Assembly (NCBI GenBank): GCA_032207245.1
Contig: CM063501.1
Coordinates: 82,465,168-82,529,167, forward strand
Source: Pardosa pseudoannulata
Lineage: Eukaryota; Arthropoda; Arachnida; Araneae; Lycosidae
Direction of reading: 5' to 3'
Length of the DNA: 64,000 bases
The position numbers and the translations under genes are program-made. Below the pieces are notes generated by a model. That model saw only the letters and a program-made list of their open reading frames with translations. It was not told the DNA's origin and did no database searches. Shown here piece by piece: positions 34,143 to 45,737 of this stretch (position 1 is its first letter; every line of letters starts with the position of its first letter).

Positions 34143-35154
34143 CTAGTGTATAGCCCGTCATATGACGGGATCAGTAAAATTCATCTCAAATCCAATATGG
34201 ATCGCTCTATCCATTCCAAGTCTTTTGACCAAATTGAAATGTAATTGGTTCAAAGATAAGGGTTCGGTAAAAATCATCTGAAGTTTACCTAAGTTCAGAG
34301 CGATAATCGAAAAGCGATGTCAAATAGAGAAGGGTACAGTTAAATCCCAAATAGCGAGAGAGCTAGATCAGTATTTGCGATAGCGATACAGCGATCAGCG
34401 ATGGATATGTTTGAATGCCCCCGATAGTTCCAAACTGTGTGGTTATGTATGAAAAACAAACACATAAATGACCAAACTTATTAATTTTTAGAGATATATA
34501 ACTTAAAAGCTAGACCTTAATTAGTCCGTGAAATAGACTCCTAGACTTTTATGAATATAATTTGCTGTTAATACCAGTGATAAAATTTTCATTGCAAAAA
34601 ATATTAATAAATATTCGATGATTAAAATTATCACATATGTACCTAATCTATTATTTAACCCAAATGTAAAATAAAATTATTCGCGTAATATCTAAGTTCA
34701 GTAATAAAAATTATGAAAGTAATGCAGATGATATTTAAATAATTTAAAATAAGAAATGATTAAATAAAAGGGTTAAAAGAACATCATAATGCTAGAAAAA
34801 ATTGTTTTTAAGTATTTATTATGTAATAAATGGATAAATTTACTCGCCTGCTCTTAACCGGAGAAAATAGGGCTTGGAATAATGGCATTAAACGCTCGAA
34901 ACGGGAAGTAGATGTGGATTTCGAAAGTTTTAAAGACATCAAGATTTTTCGCTATGATCTGAAGCATATTTATACCAATTTATTTTAGAATCGGATCTAT
35001 AGTTTAAGAGAGGATACACTTTACTCGCTTTGAAAGTTGGTAACCCTAACTCACCAAGAATCCAATATGGATGCATCTATCCATTCCAGGTCTAATCGCT
35101 TCATAAATTATTTCACAAACGGACAGATAACTTATGATATTATTATATATGGGA
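34143..35154 (-). mobile_element. Non-autonomous Helitron with intact termini
   Basis: On the minus strand it begins TCCCATATATAATAATAT preceded by A and ends in CTAG followed by T (plus flanks: A at 34142, T at 35155). The perfect 16-nt palindrome CCCGTCATATGACGGG (34154-34169) forms the terminal hairpin 7 nt before CTAG. The 1012-bp interior is shared with the copies at 24481, 46549 and 52202. No Rep/helicase coding. This is the best-preserved member for defining the family. Confidence 0.88.
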
Positions 35155-35399
35155 TCGTTTGATATCCTAGAACTTTAGCGTATCGTTAACCCGAAAAGTT
35201 TTAGAAACACTGATGTAATTAATTCTTAGAGCAATGATTCTGAAGAAGAAAATATGTTAATTAAATAGTCTAACCAATGTCCTATATTATTTCATAAATA
35301 TATATAACTTAAATGAATTATAATTTAATGTTGCTGTTTAATTTATTTGCAAAAGATAAAATTATATGATCGAAAATACTGAGTGTGGTCAATTTTGCT
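35155..35399. other. Flanking AT-rich DNA
   Basis: Nothing recognised. Confidence 0.4.
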
Positions 35400-35770
35400 T
35401 AAACCTATGTTTGTAGTAAAATGTTTCCCATTCACTTTTATTATTGCAAATTTCCTTCATAAATTTTCCGGAAGCATTCAGCTAAACTATTTGTTTCGAA
35501 GAAAGTTGGTAAGTGGTTTCATACAAAAATTCTTTTTCAAATGAATAGCGCATATTCTTTTCGTAATCTCATACATTGACAGTCTAATATGTCCTTTGAC
35601 GAAAAAAAAATGCGTTGTACTGCAAGATTAAAATATATGAGTATATTGTAAACAACACTGTATTATTTGACATTCTATCTGATTAAATTTGTGTATTATA
35701 TGTTTTTCGTAAATATACGTTTCTCTCTGCAACAAAGGACTTCTCAGAAGCAAATTCTACTAAGTTAAAA
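35400..35770 (+). repeat. Ancient repeat block B4
   Basis: Carries GAATAGCGCATATTCTTTTC, CTAATATGTCCTTTGAC, TTGTAAACAACACTG, ATTTGACATTCTATCTGA and AAATATACGTTTCTCTC in the same order as B1-B3. Confidence 0.6.
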
Positions 35771-36190
35771 AATTGCTCTCCGTTTCCTTGCGAAAGTGAA
35801 ACTATGAAAATATTAATGCAGACTCAGTCAGTAGAAAGTAAAATTTATGTTTTACTTTTGAGGATAATACATCCAAACGGTTCACGGAATGTAATTATTT
35901 TGTATTGTATTTTAAGCATTCTACGTCCTTAATCCGTTCTGTCAGAACGTTTACATATTATTAGTATAGGATGCATAAAAAAATTGCTCTCCATTTCCTT
36001 GCGAAAGTGAAACTATAAAAAAATTAATGCAGACTAACTCAGTAGAAAGTAAAATTTATGTTTTACTTTTGAAGATAATACATCCAAACGTTTCACGGAA
36101 TGTAACTATTTTATACTGCATTTTAAGCGTTCTACATCCTTATTCTGGTCTGGTAGAACGTTTACATATTACTAGTATAGAATGCATATT
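35770..36190 (+). repeat. ~210-bp tandem duplication
   Basis: Two copies share AAATTGCTCTCC.TTTCCTTG, GCGAAAGTGAAACTAT, AGTAGAAAGTAAAATTTATG, ATAATACATCCAAACG and AGAACGTTTACATATTA. The second starts near 35978. The segment also belongs to the downstream half of the ancient block. Confidence 0.93.
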
Positions 36191-36839
36191 CATGGACTGA
36201 ATTTTTTAAGGGCACAATGGACCTTTATATTGTCACAGCCAAGCTTTAAAGAGAAAAATTTCCAAAAATATTTTTAATTCATTATATCCTTATTTTATGA
36301 AAAAATTACACATCCTGATTTTTAATGATATATCCAAACTTTGCTTTTGTTCTAAATCAATGACTTTAAAATATTAAATGGACATTAATTTTTCTGAATC
36401 TTTTCTAAATGTTCCTATTTCTTAACTGTTCTTAGGATACATATATCTTTATGTGTTTTTCATAAATCTGGGTATAATTTACTAAAGCATTTTATTAAAT
36501 TGCAGGTTGTTTTATTCAGTGAAGTAAAAATATTGTTAGAACACTTTAATAAAATTTACATTTATTTATTATTTTTAACTTCAAATAGTTTAGTTTCTAC
36601 ATAAATATTTTAAAAACTTAGTGAAAAAATGAAAGCAATTTGTTGTGATACTAAGCACTAGAAATAGTTTTAGTAAATACTGCTGGAAGACTCAATATTC
36701 ATAAAACAGTCTTGTACCTTTATAAATAATATTTTAACCTTTATAAATAACCTTTATAAATAATATGGTCAATGAGTTTATTTCATATAATAATAAATAT
36801 CTAACGCTTAAATTATATATTTTTGAAAATTAAGACGTT
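36191..36839. other. AT-rich DNA without recognised features
   Basis: A minor duplication of CCTTTATAAATAA near 36717-36765. Otherwise nothing recognised. Confidence 0.45.
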
Positions 36840-37111
36840 TGTTAATGTATTTGTTTTTTATATGCAACCACATGGTTTGACTAAGTGAATTGAACGTGAT
36901 TCTAAACTGCAATTACAGTATCGGCAGAGTTGATATTTTATTAGTATGAAGCTGATTAAATGATTAGTATGAAGCTAAACAAATTATTGATCTTTACCAG
37001 ATAATTCTCAACCCAAAAGCAGACAATGTTTTTAACTGCCTCATAAAGTAATTTACAACTCTCGTAAATTAAAAATTTTACTAATCACGTCATATGACGG
37101 GTTATATGCTA

Positions 37112-37112
<1 letters not shown>
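36840..37112 (+). mobile_element. Helitron 3' terminal fragment, plus orientation
   Basis: Ends in CTAG (37109-37112) followed by T. The hairpin CACGTCATATGACGGG (37086-37101) has one mismatch. It is the reverse-oriented homologue of 6684-6905 over about 250 bp, including ACTGCAATTACAGTATCGG versus the complement of CTGATACTGTCAATGCAGTT. The 5' part is missing. A TA microsatellite abuts the terminus. Confidence 0.78.

Positions 37113-37114
<2 letters not shown>

Positions 37115-37149
<35 letters not shown>
37115..37149. repeat. (TA)n microsatellite
   Basis: About 17 TA units directly next to the Helitron terminus. Confidence 0.95.
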
Positions 37150-37152
<3 letters not shown>

Positions 37153-37369
37153 ATAGAGAAACTGATCGACCAGATATAAATGAAATACACCCTCCAACAT
37201 TTTTTACATTTTTGTACAGTAATGTAGTGATCAGAAAACCTTGTTTTTATCATTTTTTTCGTGCCTCTTCACTTGCGTATGTTAGTATATAAAGCATATA
37301 TATCCCTAATATAAAAAATTACAAATACTCACAACCTAATATATGTATCGGAAATATATGATACTATGT

Positions 37370-37515
37370 CCTTTTAAAAAGTGAGATTTATTTCAGTATT
37401 CGTGAATAATTTGTCTTTGCCTATTATGTAAAAACATTACATCAATTTTCTAAAATTGAAACATTTATTATTTGGCATTCTATCTGAATAATGTCGTATC
37501 TGAATTATATTATAA
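37370..37515 (+). repeat. Ancient repeat block B5, partial
   Basis: Weak, short counterpart: ATTATTTGGCATTCTATCTG and GAATAATGTCGTATCTGAA resemble the middle of B4 and B2. The rest of the block is absent. Confidence 0.4.
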
Positions 37516-38119
37516 ATATAAATAGATGTAACACCGCAAGAATCAGCGGCGATCTCCAATAGCTGAAATCAACCATTATCACTTAAATTTCGGTAGTCAT
37601 CCAAAATTAGTGAAAAATTAGTGAAAGTAGCCTAAATTGTGTTTGATGGCATCAAAACTGATGCAGCAAGACTCTTCAAAGATAATTCAGTGGATTAACC
37701 CATTTTGTTAATCTTAATTTTTACTATAAATTTAGAAAATAGAATACCCCTGCTTTATACGTGTGCCAGCTGATTTAGGGGTTTCGGAAAGAAATTGATA
37801 GAAACTGTACTCCCTTAAGTAAGACGGTCTCACATGTTTTTCAGCAAATGAATTTATTCAGCATTCCTGTACTTCGTAAGCTGTTAGTCGGTCTCTAAAA
37901 ATTACAAATTCAGCAATCAGGGTCCAAACTGCTCAACTGAATCCAGTGAGATTAAAAATGAACTGAGAAGAAATAATTGCAATTTAAGATTTTAGTGATA
38001 GGGAAATTACTCTTCTTACTTACGTTCTTTTCTTTAGGACTAAACAGAATCAACATTGCCACTAATAATTGAGATGAATGTGAGATATTCTGTAATAAAT
38101 TATATATATATATATCAAA
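37516..38119. other. AT-rich DNA without recognised features
   Basis: Contains a short (AT)n at about 38098-38115. No gene or element ends recognised. Confidence 0.45.
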
Positions 38120-38480
38120 GTTATTTAATTTTAATATTTCCTTGGAAACCTCCTCTCTCCCATCCTGATTCCTTAAAATCTTTTTCCCAGAATCTAAATG
38201 TCTTAATCAAAAGAGTGCCTTCGACTTGAAATTCTTTCTATCCTATAGATGTAAATTTTCTGTCTATTCAACAAGTTTTCCAGCTGTCGCCGACAAATGG
38301 CTTCGCGTTTTTCCTGATCTTAAGAGTTTAATTCGCTGACTAAGTTTCTGGTCCCTTGGGAAATTCTTTCTGTCTTCGCTTTTTGGTGTTCCTCTGTTCA
38401 AGCAGATTGATTTTTGTGTCTTTCCTTTGTCTGTCGTTGACTCCTAAAGATGTCCATTTTAGCAGATCTAAAATAAAGTT
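38120..38480 (-). pseudogene. Possible decayed coding region, unknown family
   Basis: The minus strand is purine-rich and translates to charged segments such as RSQRQTKERHK and CRRQLENLLNRQKIYIY in one frame, broken by at least five in-frame stops. Composition contrasts with neighbouring DNA. It could be an old gag-like or host-gene relic, or just a purine-rich tract. No family assigned. Confidence 0.2.
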
Positions 38481-38631
38481 TTAATTAAGTTTATGTCGTA
38501 CTCTTCAATGTGGCCAGACTGTATCGTACGTCATTACTGCTAGCTGATTTATGCTTTTCCTTGCCCAGTAAACCGGACACTTGAAAATAATAGGGTCTAT
38601 AATGTCTAGTATTTTTATAATTATTGGGTTA

Positions 38632-38655
38632 CATATATATATATATATATATATA
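38632..38655. repeat. (AT)n microsatellite
   Basis: About 12 AT units. Confidence 0.9.
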
Positions 38656-38689
38656 AAATGTAAAAATTTAATCTTAAATTAAAATTACT

Positions 38690-38968
38690 AAGTCCTCTAT
38701 TAAAAAACCACCAAATCCGCAATTTAGTCATCTTTTTAGTGGCCTCTCGGAATTAAACTCTTTTGTTTCCTTCCTGTTGGCGAGATTAACTCACCAACCT
38801 ATTTTGCTGGTTAAGCGCATTTCTACCTTGCTGATTAAACAAATTCCTTTCTCTCATCGGTGGAGTCCCCCAAGGTTATATAAAAGGAAGCGCAACCATC
38901 CTTTGTTGGATTTATGCTGTAGACGTTGTTAAATAAAGCTTATGAAAAAGTCTTCTGAAAAATTGTAT

Positions 38969-38970
<2 letters not shown>
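38690..38970 (+). mobile_element. Possible solo LTR (TATA box and poly(A) signal 55 bp apart)
   Basis: TATATAAAAG at 38877-38886 is followed by AATAAA at 38932-38937. The two lie so close that a transcript from this promoter would meet its own poly(A) signal almost at once, as in an LTR with a short R region. The region is GC-richer than its flanks. TGTTGG at 38775 could be a Copia-like start, but no matching end or target duplication was found. Boundaries are uncertain. Confidence 0.35.

Positions 38971-38971
<1 letters not shown>

Positions 38972-39028
<57 letters not shown>
38972..39028. repeat. (TA)n microsatellite
   Basis: About 28 TA units, the longest dinucleotide run in the window. 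The minus-strand open frame across it (YIYIYI) is spurious. Confidence 0.97.
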
Positions 39029-39032
<4 letters not shown>

Positions 39033-39399
39033 TCTGATTATGAAACATGTTATACAAAAACATCTACCAAATGAAAAATTTCTCCCACTTCGAAAAACGA
39101 AATATAATATAGAAAATGAGTATAAAATATAAAAAAATAAATGTAATGATATTGTTAATTTAATTATAATTTTAAATTGTTTCATTTATACTTTGATATG
39201 CAATTTTTTCGGCTTCATAAAGTTGTATAATATGCTTGGAAAATTATATGCTTGCAATGGGCAGAAATTGCACTTTAAAACCATACATTACTCAGCACAT
39301 TGCGTTTCTTATGAAAATAATTTCTGGTGTTCAATTTCCAATCCAAGATTGTATATGATTATTATATACTGAAATACTAATCTGAAAACAGATACCCAA

Positions 39400-39720
39400 C
39401 ATATTTTCTCCGGAAATGGAACATAAATGATTCCATTCAATGATGTACTTTTCAACTGAATAATGCATGCTTTTTATGCAACCTGATATTATTGTGCAAC
39501 GTTATATGTCCATCGAAAATTAAAATAAAATCAAGCACTGTACGGCAAAAACAGCCCAACAAAAACGAATGCTTTATAAACAACATGGATCATATGACAT
39601 TCACCTGATGAAATTAAGATATCAGTTTGTTTTCTTATATATTTGTTTCTGGATAATGCGAAATTTTATACCAAATGATGAAAGTATTCCGTTTCTTCGT
39701 TGATAGTGAAATATGAATAA
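39400..39720 (+). repeat. Ancient repeat block B6
   Basis: Contains CAACTGAATAATGCATGC, GTTATATGTCCATCGAAAA, TTATAAACAACATGG, ATATGACATTCACCTGATG and TATTTGTTTCTGGATAATG, in the same order as other blocks. Closest to B3. Confidence 0.55.
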
Positions 39721-39989
39721 GGTATGTCCGTGTTATTAATAATATAATTTCGAATATCAATATTGATTAAATTATATAATTAAGATAATTAATAATGAAT
39801 AAAAAATGAGAAAATTAATATTTTTTAATGATTTTTCTTTTGAATAACACAAATGTTCATACTTTTCGATTGTATTTGCAAAATTTTGGTTATTTATTTA
39901 TCTCGTAGATTTCAGAGATATTTAATTTTCAGTGGCTTCCAATCCTGCATAATATTCTACCTTACTTAACATATTAGTCCTTTTTATAT

Positions 39990-42110
39990 TCTAATCTCAG
40001 GTTAGAACACAATACTATTTGTTAGATAACACATTTACATAACTTTTTTAAGAAAAAACTAATATGTAAAAAACTAATAAGCACTAGAATACTAAATACT
40101 AATGAGCTCCGGTTGCAAAAGAAGTGTTTAATATTTGTCGTACAAGAAATGTGATTATTTTTAAAGTTTAACCTTTAATGATGTTTGCTGTCTAACACAC
40201 GTAAATCTGATTAAATACCTCTATGTTAAAATTTATAATTTATTTACAACCAATTTCATTCTCAAACAAAAGTGTTTCAAATGCAGAAAAAAAGACTAAA
40301 TTATTTAAATATTAGGAATTTGGACTAAACTTTTAGCTCAGTACAATATAAAACTATCAGTTAGATAACATAACATCAGACAGTTAACACACAGTTAGAT
40401 AATACATACACCATTTTTTTTAAGAAAAACTAATATATTGAAAGTCATGCACTACTAGATACGAATCAAGTCAGGTTGCAAAAGTTATGCTCATTATTTG
40501 TCGTGCAGAAATGGCATTAAAGCTCAACCTAGAATGATGTTTGCTGACTAAAACACGTAAATATTGCTATGTTAAAATTTATAATTTATTTACAACCAAT
40601 TTCATTCTCAAACAAAAGTGTTTCAAATGCAGAAAAAAAGACTAAATTATTTAAATATTAGGAATTTGGACTAAGGTTTTAGCTCAATACAATATAAAAC
40701 TATCAGTTAGATAACATAACATCAGACAGTTAACACACAGTTAGATAATACATACACCATTTTTTTTAAGAAAAACTAATATATTGAAAGTCATGCACTA
40801 CTAGATACGAATCAAGTCAGGTTGCAAAAGGAGTGCTGAATATTTGTCATGCAGAAATGGCATTAAAGATTAACCTTTAATGTAGTTTGCTATCTAAAAC
40901 ACGTAAATTTGATTAAATATCACTATGTTAAAAATAATGATTTATTTTTAATCGATTTTATTCACAAACAAAATTGTTTCAAATGCAGAAAAATAAACTA
41001 AGTTATTTAAATATTAGGAATTTGGACTAAGGTTTTAGCTCAATACAATATATAACTATCAGTTAAATAACACATCATCAGTTAGATAATACATACATCA
41101 TTTTCTTTGAGAAAAACTAATATATTGAAAGTTATGCAAGACTAAATACGAATCAAGTCAGGTTGCAAAAGAAGTGTTCAATATCTGTGGTGCATTAAGC
41201 AATATTTGTAAAGCTTAACTTTCAACGCAATATTTCTTTAAAATACTTAAATTTTATTAATCTCAATATGCTAAAATTGATTTATTAATGATTTAGTACT
41301 AGTTATCACAAACAATTGTGTTTTGAAATGCAGAAAAATAGACTAAATGACTTATTATGTATCAGCATTTTGGACTCGATTTTTAGCTCAGTATAATATA
41401 TAACTATCATTTAGATAACAGGTTGACACAATATTTTGGGAAAATAACTAATACATTAAAAGTCATAGAAAACTAAATACTAATTTGGTCAGATTGCAAA
41501 AGAAATCATCATTATTTGTGACTCATGAAACATTGTTATTTAAAAAGTGTAACCTTTAATGATAAATGTTGTATTATATAACTATTAGTTATATAACACA
41601 ACATCATCACTTAGATAATACATACATCATTTTCTTTAATAAAAACAAATATATTGAAAGTTATTCAAGATAAAATGGTCATGTCATGTTGCTAAAGGAG
41701 TGCTCAATATCTGTGGTGCATGAAGCAGTATTATTTGTAAAGCTTAACTTTCAATGCAATATTTGTCTAAAATACTTAAATTTTATTAATTCTCAATATG
41801 CTAAAAATGTTTTATTAATGACTTAGTACTAGTTATCACAGGCAATTTTGTTTTGAAAAAAATAGACTAAATTAGATAGATATATCAGATATTAGATAGA
41901 TATTAGATACTATCATTTAGGTAACAGGTTAATATAATATTTTTGGAATATAACTAAGAAAAGTCATAGAAATCTAAATACTAATTTCGTCAGATTGGAA
42001 AAGAAATTCTCATATGTGAGTCATGAAATATTGTTATTTAAAGAGCGGAACCTTTAACGTAATTGTTGTATAAAATTCTTACATTTGGGTAAATATCATC
42101 ATGTTAAAAT
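39990..42110 (+). repeat. ~350-bp tandem array, seven units
   Basis: Anchor GGTTGCAAAAG or a variant at 40111, 40474, 40820, 41161, 41491, 41688 and 41992, with spacings of 363, 346, 341, 330, 197 and 304 bp. Units 2 and 3 are almost identical over about 270 bp (40230-40475 and 40575-40820), so part of the array was duplicated recently, while the 3' units are strongly diverged and shortened. Non-coding. Confidence 0.95.
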
Positions 42111-42239
42111 CTATTTATAATTTACCAAGAATAAGTTTCATTCACAAAGAATAACAGTTCGAAAGTCGTATATTTATTTTCCAAAATGATTAACTTTTCT
42201 TTATTATACATTGCATATATATATATTTATATTGAAGTA

Positions 42240-42530
42240 GTATTGAAATCGAAAACATGACATAAAGGATTTCATGCAGGAATTATTCTATGTGAATAAA
42301 GCAAACCTTTTGTAATCTGCTATACTTTTGCAACCGAATATTTCCGACGAAATGGAAAATGTGGGATACATAGGAACAAAAATGACAACAAGGGTAACAA
42401 AGGTGTATCATCATTCTGCTTGAATGAATTTAAATCTTGTGTGTTTTCTAAATAGTTGTTTATTTCCGGAATATGGGACATATTTATGTTAGAACTCTTT
42501 TCACTGGAAAAAATACTCTTCAAACCTGTT
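42240..42530 (+). repeat. Ancient repeat block B7
   Basis: Shares TTCATGCAGGAATTATTCTA, GCAACCGAATATTTCCGACG, CTTGAATGAATTTAAATCTT and TTTCCGGAATATGGGACATA with B1-B6 in order. The 81-codon minus-strand frame here (42320-42565) is broken in the other blocks, arguing against a coding role. Confidence 0.5.
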
Positions 42531-43989
42531 ATAAAATAAAATACGTAAATGGAAGATAGATTCACAAGATAACTTACAAGTGATTTTGTAAGTGCAGATA
42601 ACTTACTTTAGATTATAAACTTTCTTTTGTGATTGTTTCATTAAATAAATTAAGTATTTGTTGGACTTTAGATAGTTTAGATAATGATTCTGATTATGTA
42701 TTTACATTTCGTTACAAAAATGTTAACATTTCGTTCATTAAAAGGTATTAGGAGTTAAAGAATGTACATTTAAATATATAATTCTTTAATAAGTTTTCAT
42801 AATATGAAATAAAATTATATTGAAAACATGCTTGTACGATGTCAACAATTTAGTGTTTATGAGTATAGAATTGTTCATTAATTTCTTAGAATATTTCAGA
42901 ATGAACTTTTGTACTTGGATACCTCTAATTAAAATGTGCAGTATGTTAAAAATTCTAATATAATGGATAGTACCTTACCCATGAATATTTCAAAATCCAT
43001 TAGCCGTAGAATGAGAAATTCTGTTTAGGGAATAGTTGTAACATTTAGTTGTGCATATAATTTTAATAGCGTTTCAAATATTAGAAAAAAATTATCTATA
43101 ACATAAGTTTACGTTGTCAGATTTCAGTAGATGACAGTACTTAAACATGAAAACTATTCAAAAGAAAGGTAAAGATGTATTCATATGCAGTTGAAAAAAA
43201 ATGCATTTTAAATTTGCTTTTAAAGATCTATATAAAAGTGTGGTACTTGCATAGAGCAATTTTGAATTCTTATTTTTAATTACTTAATGATTTAATAATA
43301 AAAAGCTGTGCATGAAATAACCATTTAATTTTTATTTAAAAACTTGTTTTTGCGTATTACAAGTTTAGTTTAATTAAAATCCACTTTTTACATAGTGTTA
43401 AATAATATCAGAAACAGTAAAATTAAGAAAATATTAAAGCAAAACATTAATAAGGTATACAGATAATAGTCTTCAAGCTAGTGGTACTTTTCAAAACAAA
43501 GTGCAAAGGAATTCTTAATTTTATAATGCTTAGAAAGTCTCACTTTTAATTTGATTCTTACACACACGGCATTTTCTTTAGTAGGTTTTCTTTTATCTCC
43601 TGACTCATTAATTTGAGACGTTTAAGACCTCTACCAGTAATTACCACAAGAAGTTAACATACCCGTCACTAGTGTTAGAGCTAAAAACGGGATTTGCAAA
43701 AAATCCTGGATAACGTAACATTTTTATTAATTTATCCTCCATCGCTGTAAATGCTATTGATTACGGACGTATTTTCAATCTCAAATACCACTGCTTTAAC
43801 ACAAATATTGACATATATTTTTGAATGAATTGGTTAAAAAGGACTATTGGTTTATTGGAGTATTGTGCAATAGATCGCGAGAGCCTACAATTTCTTGATA
43901 TTTTCTACTTTCTGACCAGCAAAAACCCATTTTTGCCTAACAATATATTTTTTTACTTACATTTTTCAAGAAGTGAGCTGATATTAAGT
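42531..43989. other. AT-rich DNA without recognised features
   Basis: About 1.4 kb with no recognised gene, repeat or element end. Confidence 0.5.
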
Positions 43990-43993
43990 TTAA

Positions 43994-44592
43994 CCCTCTA
44001 AGCGGTTTGCACGTACTATTCCGCCGGTTGTCACAGACAATTTTCGACCTCCAAAAACGTTCCGAAAATAGACGTAGTGTACATTTCTGACAGTGCTTTC
44101 CCCCATGGAGTTTTGAGGTAGGAGGGTCAGGTCGATTGTTTATTAACTGTACTCCTCTTTGACTGAAATTTATTGAGGGATGCAACCCTACTCTCTGAGG
44201 AACAAAGACGTTGATAGCTTCTCATGGCTTTGTCAATCTCCATTTCGAAGTATTTAGTTTGCGGTAACAGATATATCTCTAACTGCACCACTGAAATATC
44301 TTGGATGACTTTAGTAAAAAAATATAAATAATTCTCTTAAAAAATATTTTTATTCGTACTTTTAGAATACATTATTTCTTATGGGATGATCTTCGAGACT
44401 TGACGAGCTTTAAGTGTATTAAAAATTAACAATCAATAATGTCTATTTATATATATATTTATAACCGGAAGTAGAGGGACAATAACGAGGGGAGGGCAAA
44501 GGGTGAAGTAAAAAATCATAGAATTTTCTACTGACCAGCAAAAACTTTAGCGTATTTTTGAGACTTTTTTTTCGCCTTTTTTCAACTGAGGG
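43994..44592 (-). mobile_element. piggyBac-like non-autonomous element, copy B
   Basis: A 599-bp element flanked by TTAA on both sides (43990-43993 and 44593-44596). The ends are CCCTCTAAGCGG and, inverted, CCCTCAGTTGAAAA. Collinear over nearly its full length with the reverse complement of 49299-49935. TTAA targets and CCC tips are the hallmarks of piggyBac. The 82-codon minus-strand frame has no transposase domain, so it needs a helper element. Confidence 0.85.
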
Positions 44593-44843
44593 TTAAGTTA
44601 ACATTCTCAACAATTCCTAAATCGCAGAAACGTATATAAGGCATTGTCAGTTACTTTCTGTAGTGAAATACATAAAATGTCTATAATAAATGAAATGTGA
44701 TGGTACCTGGTTTGATTTGTTTTGTGTTACAAAAACCTGCTCATAATGTTCACAACACCTTAAAACATGTTATTTTATTTTTGGCCAACAAAATATTTTA
44801 TGTCATCACTTTTTGTAGGAAACAGAGCACGACTTGTCTACAT

Positions 44844-45730
44844 TGTGACGTCGCGACACCCCCATTAACTTCACAAAGAGGTTTTGTTAAAACCCAGGAC
44901 AAGGTAACATTCTGTCAGGAAAATTGACACTAAACAAAAATGGAATTTTCGGTTCAACACGCCTTGAGATGTGCGAAGTGATTAGAAGATAGGACGTGAA
45001 GCGAAAATTACAGACACTCCGACGCCAAAGAAAGAACTAATCGGAGTCTAGCAGAATAGCAACACAGGAAAGAAAAGTGAATAGGAAGAGGCGAAAGGTG
45101 ACGTCAGGCTGCTCGAGTTTTCGCAGGAAGAAGATTGACTATGGAGAGAATAAACAAGGCAACGAGAGGTTGCATTTGTGTTTTTGTTTTGGAGAGTCAA
45201 GTCTCCAGTTTTTTGTGGTACTCAAGGAGTACGAGTTGTACCCCTGTACAACCGTACATCTGTCGGGCACCTGACCTCAGATTGCTATGGAGGTTTACCA
45301 AGAACCTGGGACTTTGGGTCCGTACCAGTTCATCCTGACCCCTGTGATTTACATTCGGAAAGCACCAGAAATGCAAATTTCTGCGTGTGGCCACGCCCGC
45401 TTTCCGCAGCCGTATACCGCTTTAAATACCGGAGCAGAGCCCTCAAGAAGCGAAGCGTTTGCACATTCCAGCAGCTTTCCCTCCGAAGGCGAGCACTTTC
45501 GACTCTCCGGCAATTCACTCGATCAACAGCACGAGCTTCCCACCTTTAAAGCCCGCTTCTGATCTAAACCTTCTGTAACGATGTACAGCCTTTATTTTTT
45601 TATGTTTTTGCGGTTTAAATAAACCTCCTGTTAAGTTTGAAGAACCAGTGTGGATTTATTCCTTCATTTTTTATGGAGTCACGAGGGAGCAGTCACCAGT
45701 CATCATACCTTCATTGGTGACATCCTTTCA
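44844..45730 (+). mobile_element. Probable LTR (solo or element end)
   Basis: A GC-rich block in AT-rich DNA beginning TGTGACGTCGCGACACC. It has a TATA-like TTTAAATA at 45421-45428 and AATAAA at 45618-45623, so promoter and poly(A) signal lie about 195 bp apart as in U3-R of an LTR. After it, near 45709-45725, comes TCATTGGTGACATCC, which may be the U5 end or a primer-binding region. TACAT occurs at 44839-44843 and again at 45733-45737 and might be a target duplication. No gag or pol follows, which favours a solo LTR. The several overlapping frames inside (up to 123 codons, 45178-45549) have no known domain. Confidence 0.5.
45421..45428 (+). promoter_or_regulatory. TATA-like box of the probable LTR
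   Basis: TTTAAATA in a GC-rich context, about 195 bp upstream of AATAAA. Confidence 0.4.
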
Positions 45731-45737
45731 TTTACAT

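Noticed and set aside
37053..39185. Minus-strand frames containing runs of YIYIYI
   Set aside because: They are translations of TA microsatellites.
42320..42565. 81-codon minus-strand frame in ancient block B7
   Set aside because: The homologous region in block B1 is full of stops in the same orientation, so it is not conserved as coding.
45178..45562. Overlapping 91- and 123-codon plus-strand frames in a GC-rich block
   Set aside because: Frames in several phases and on both strands are open at once, with no domain; LTR-like signals explain the composition better.
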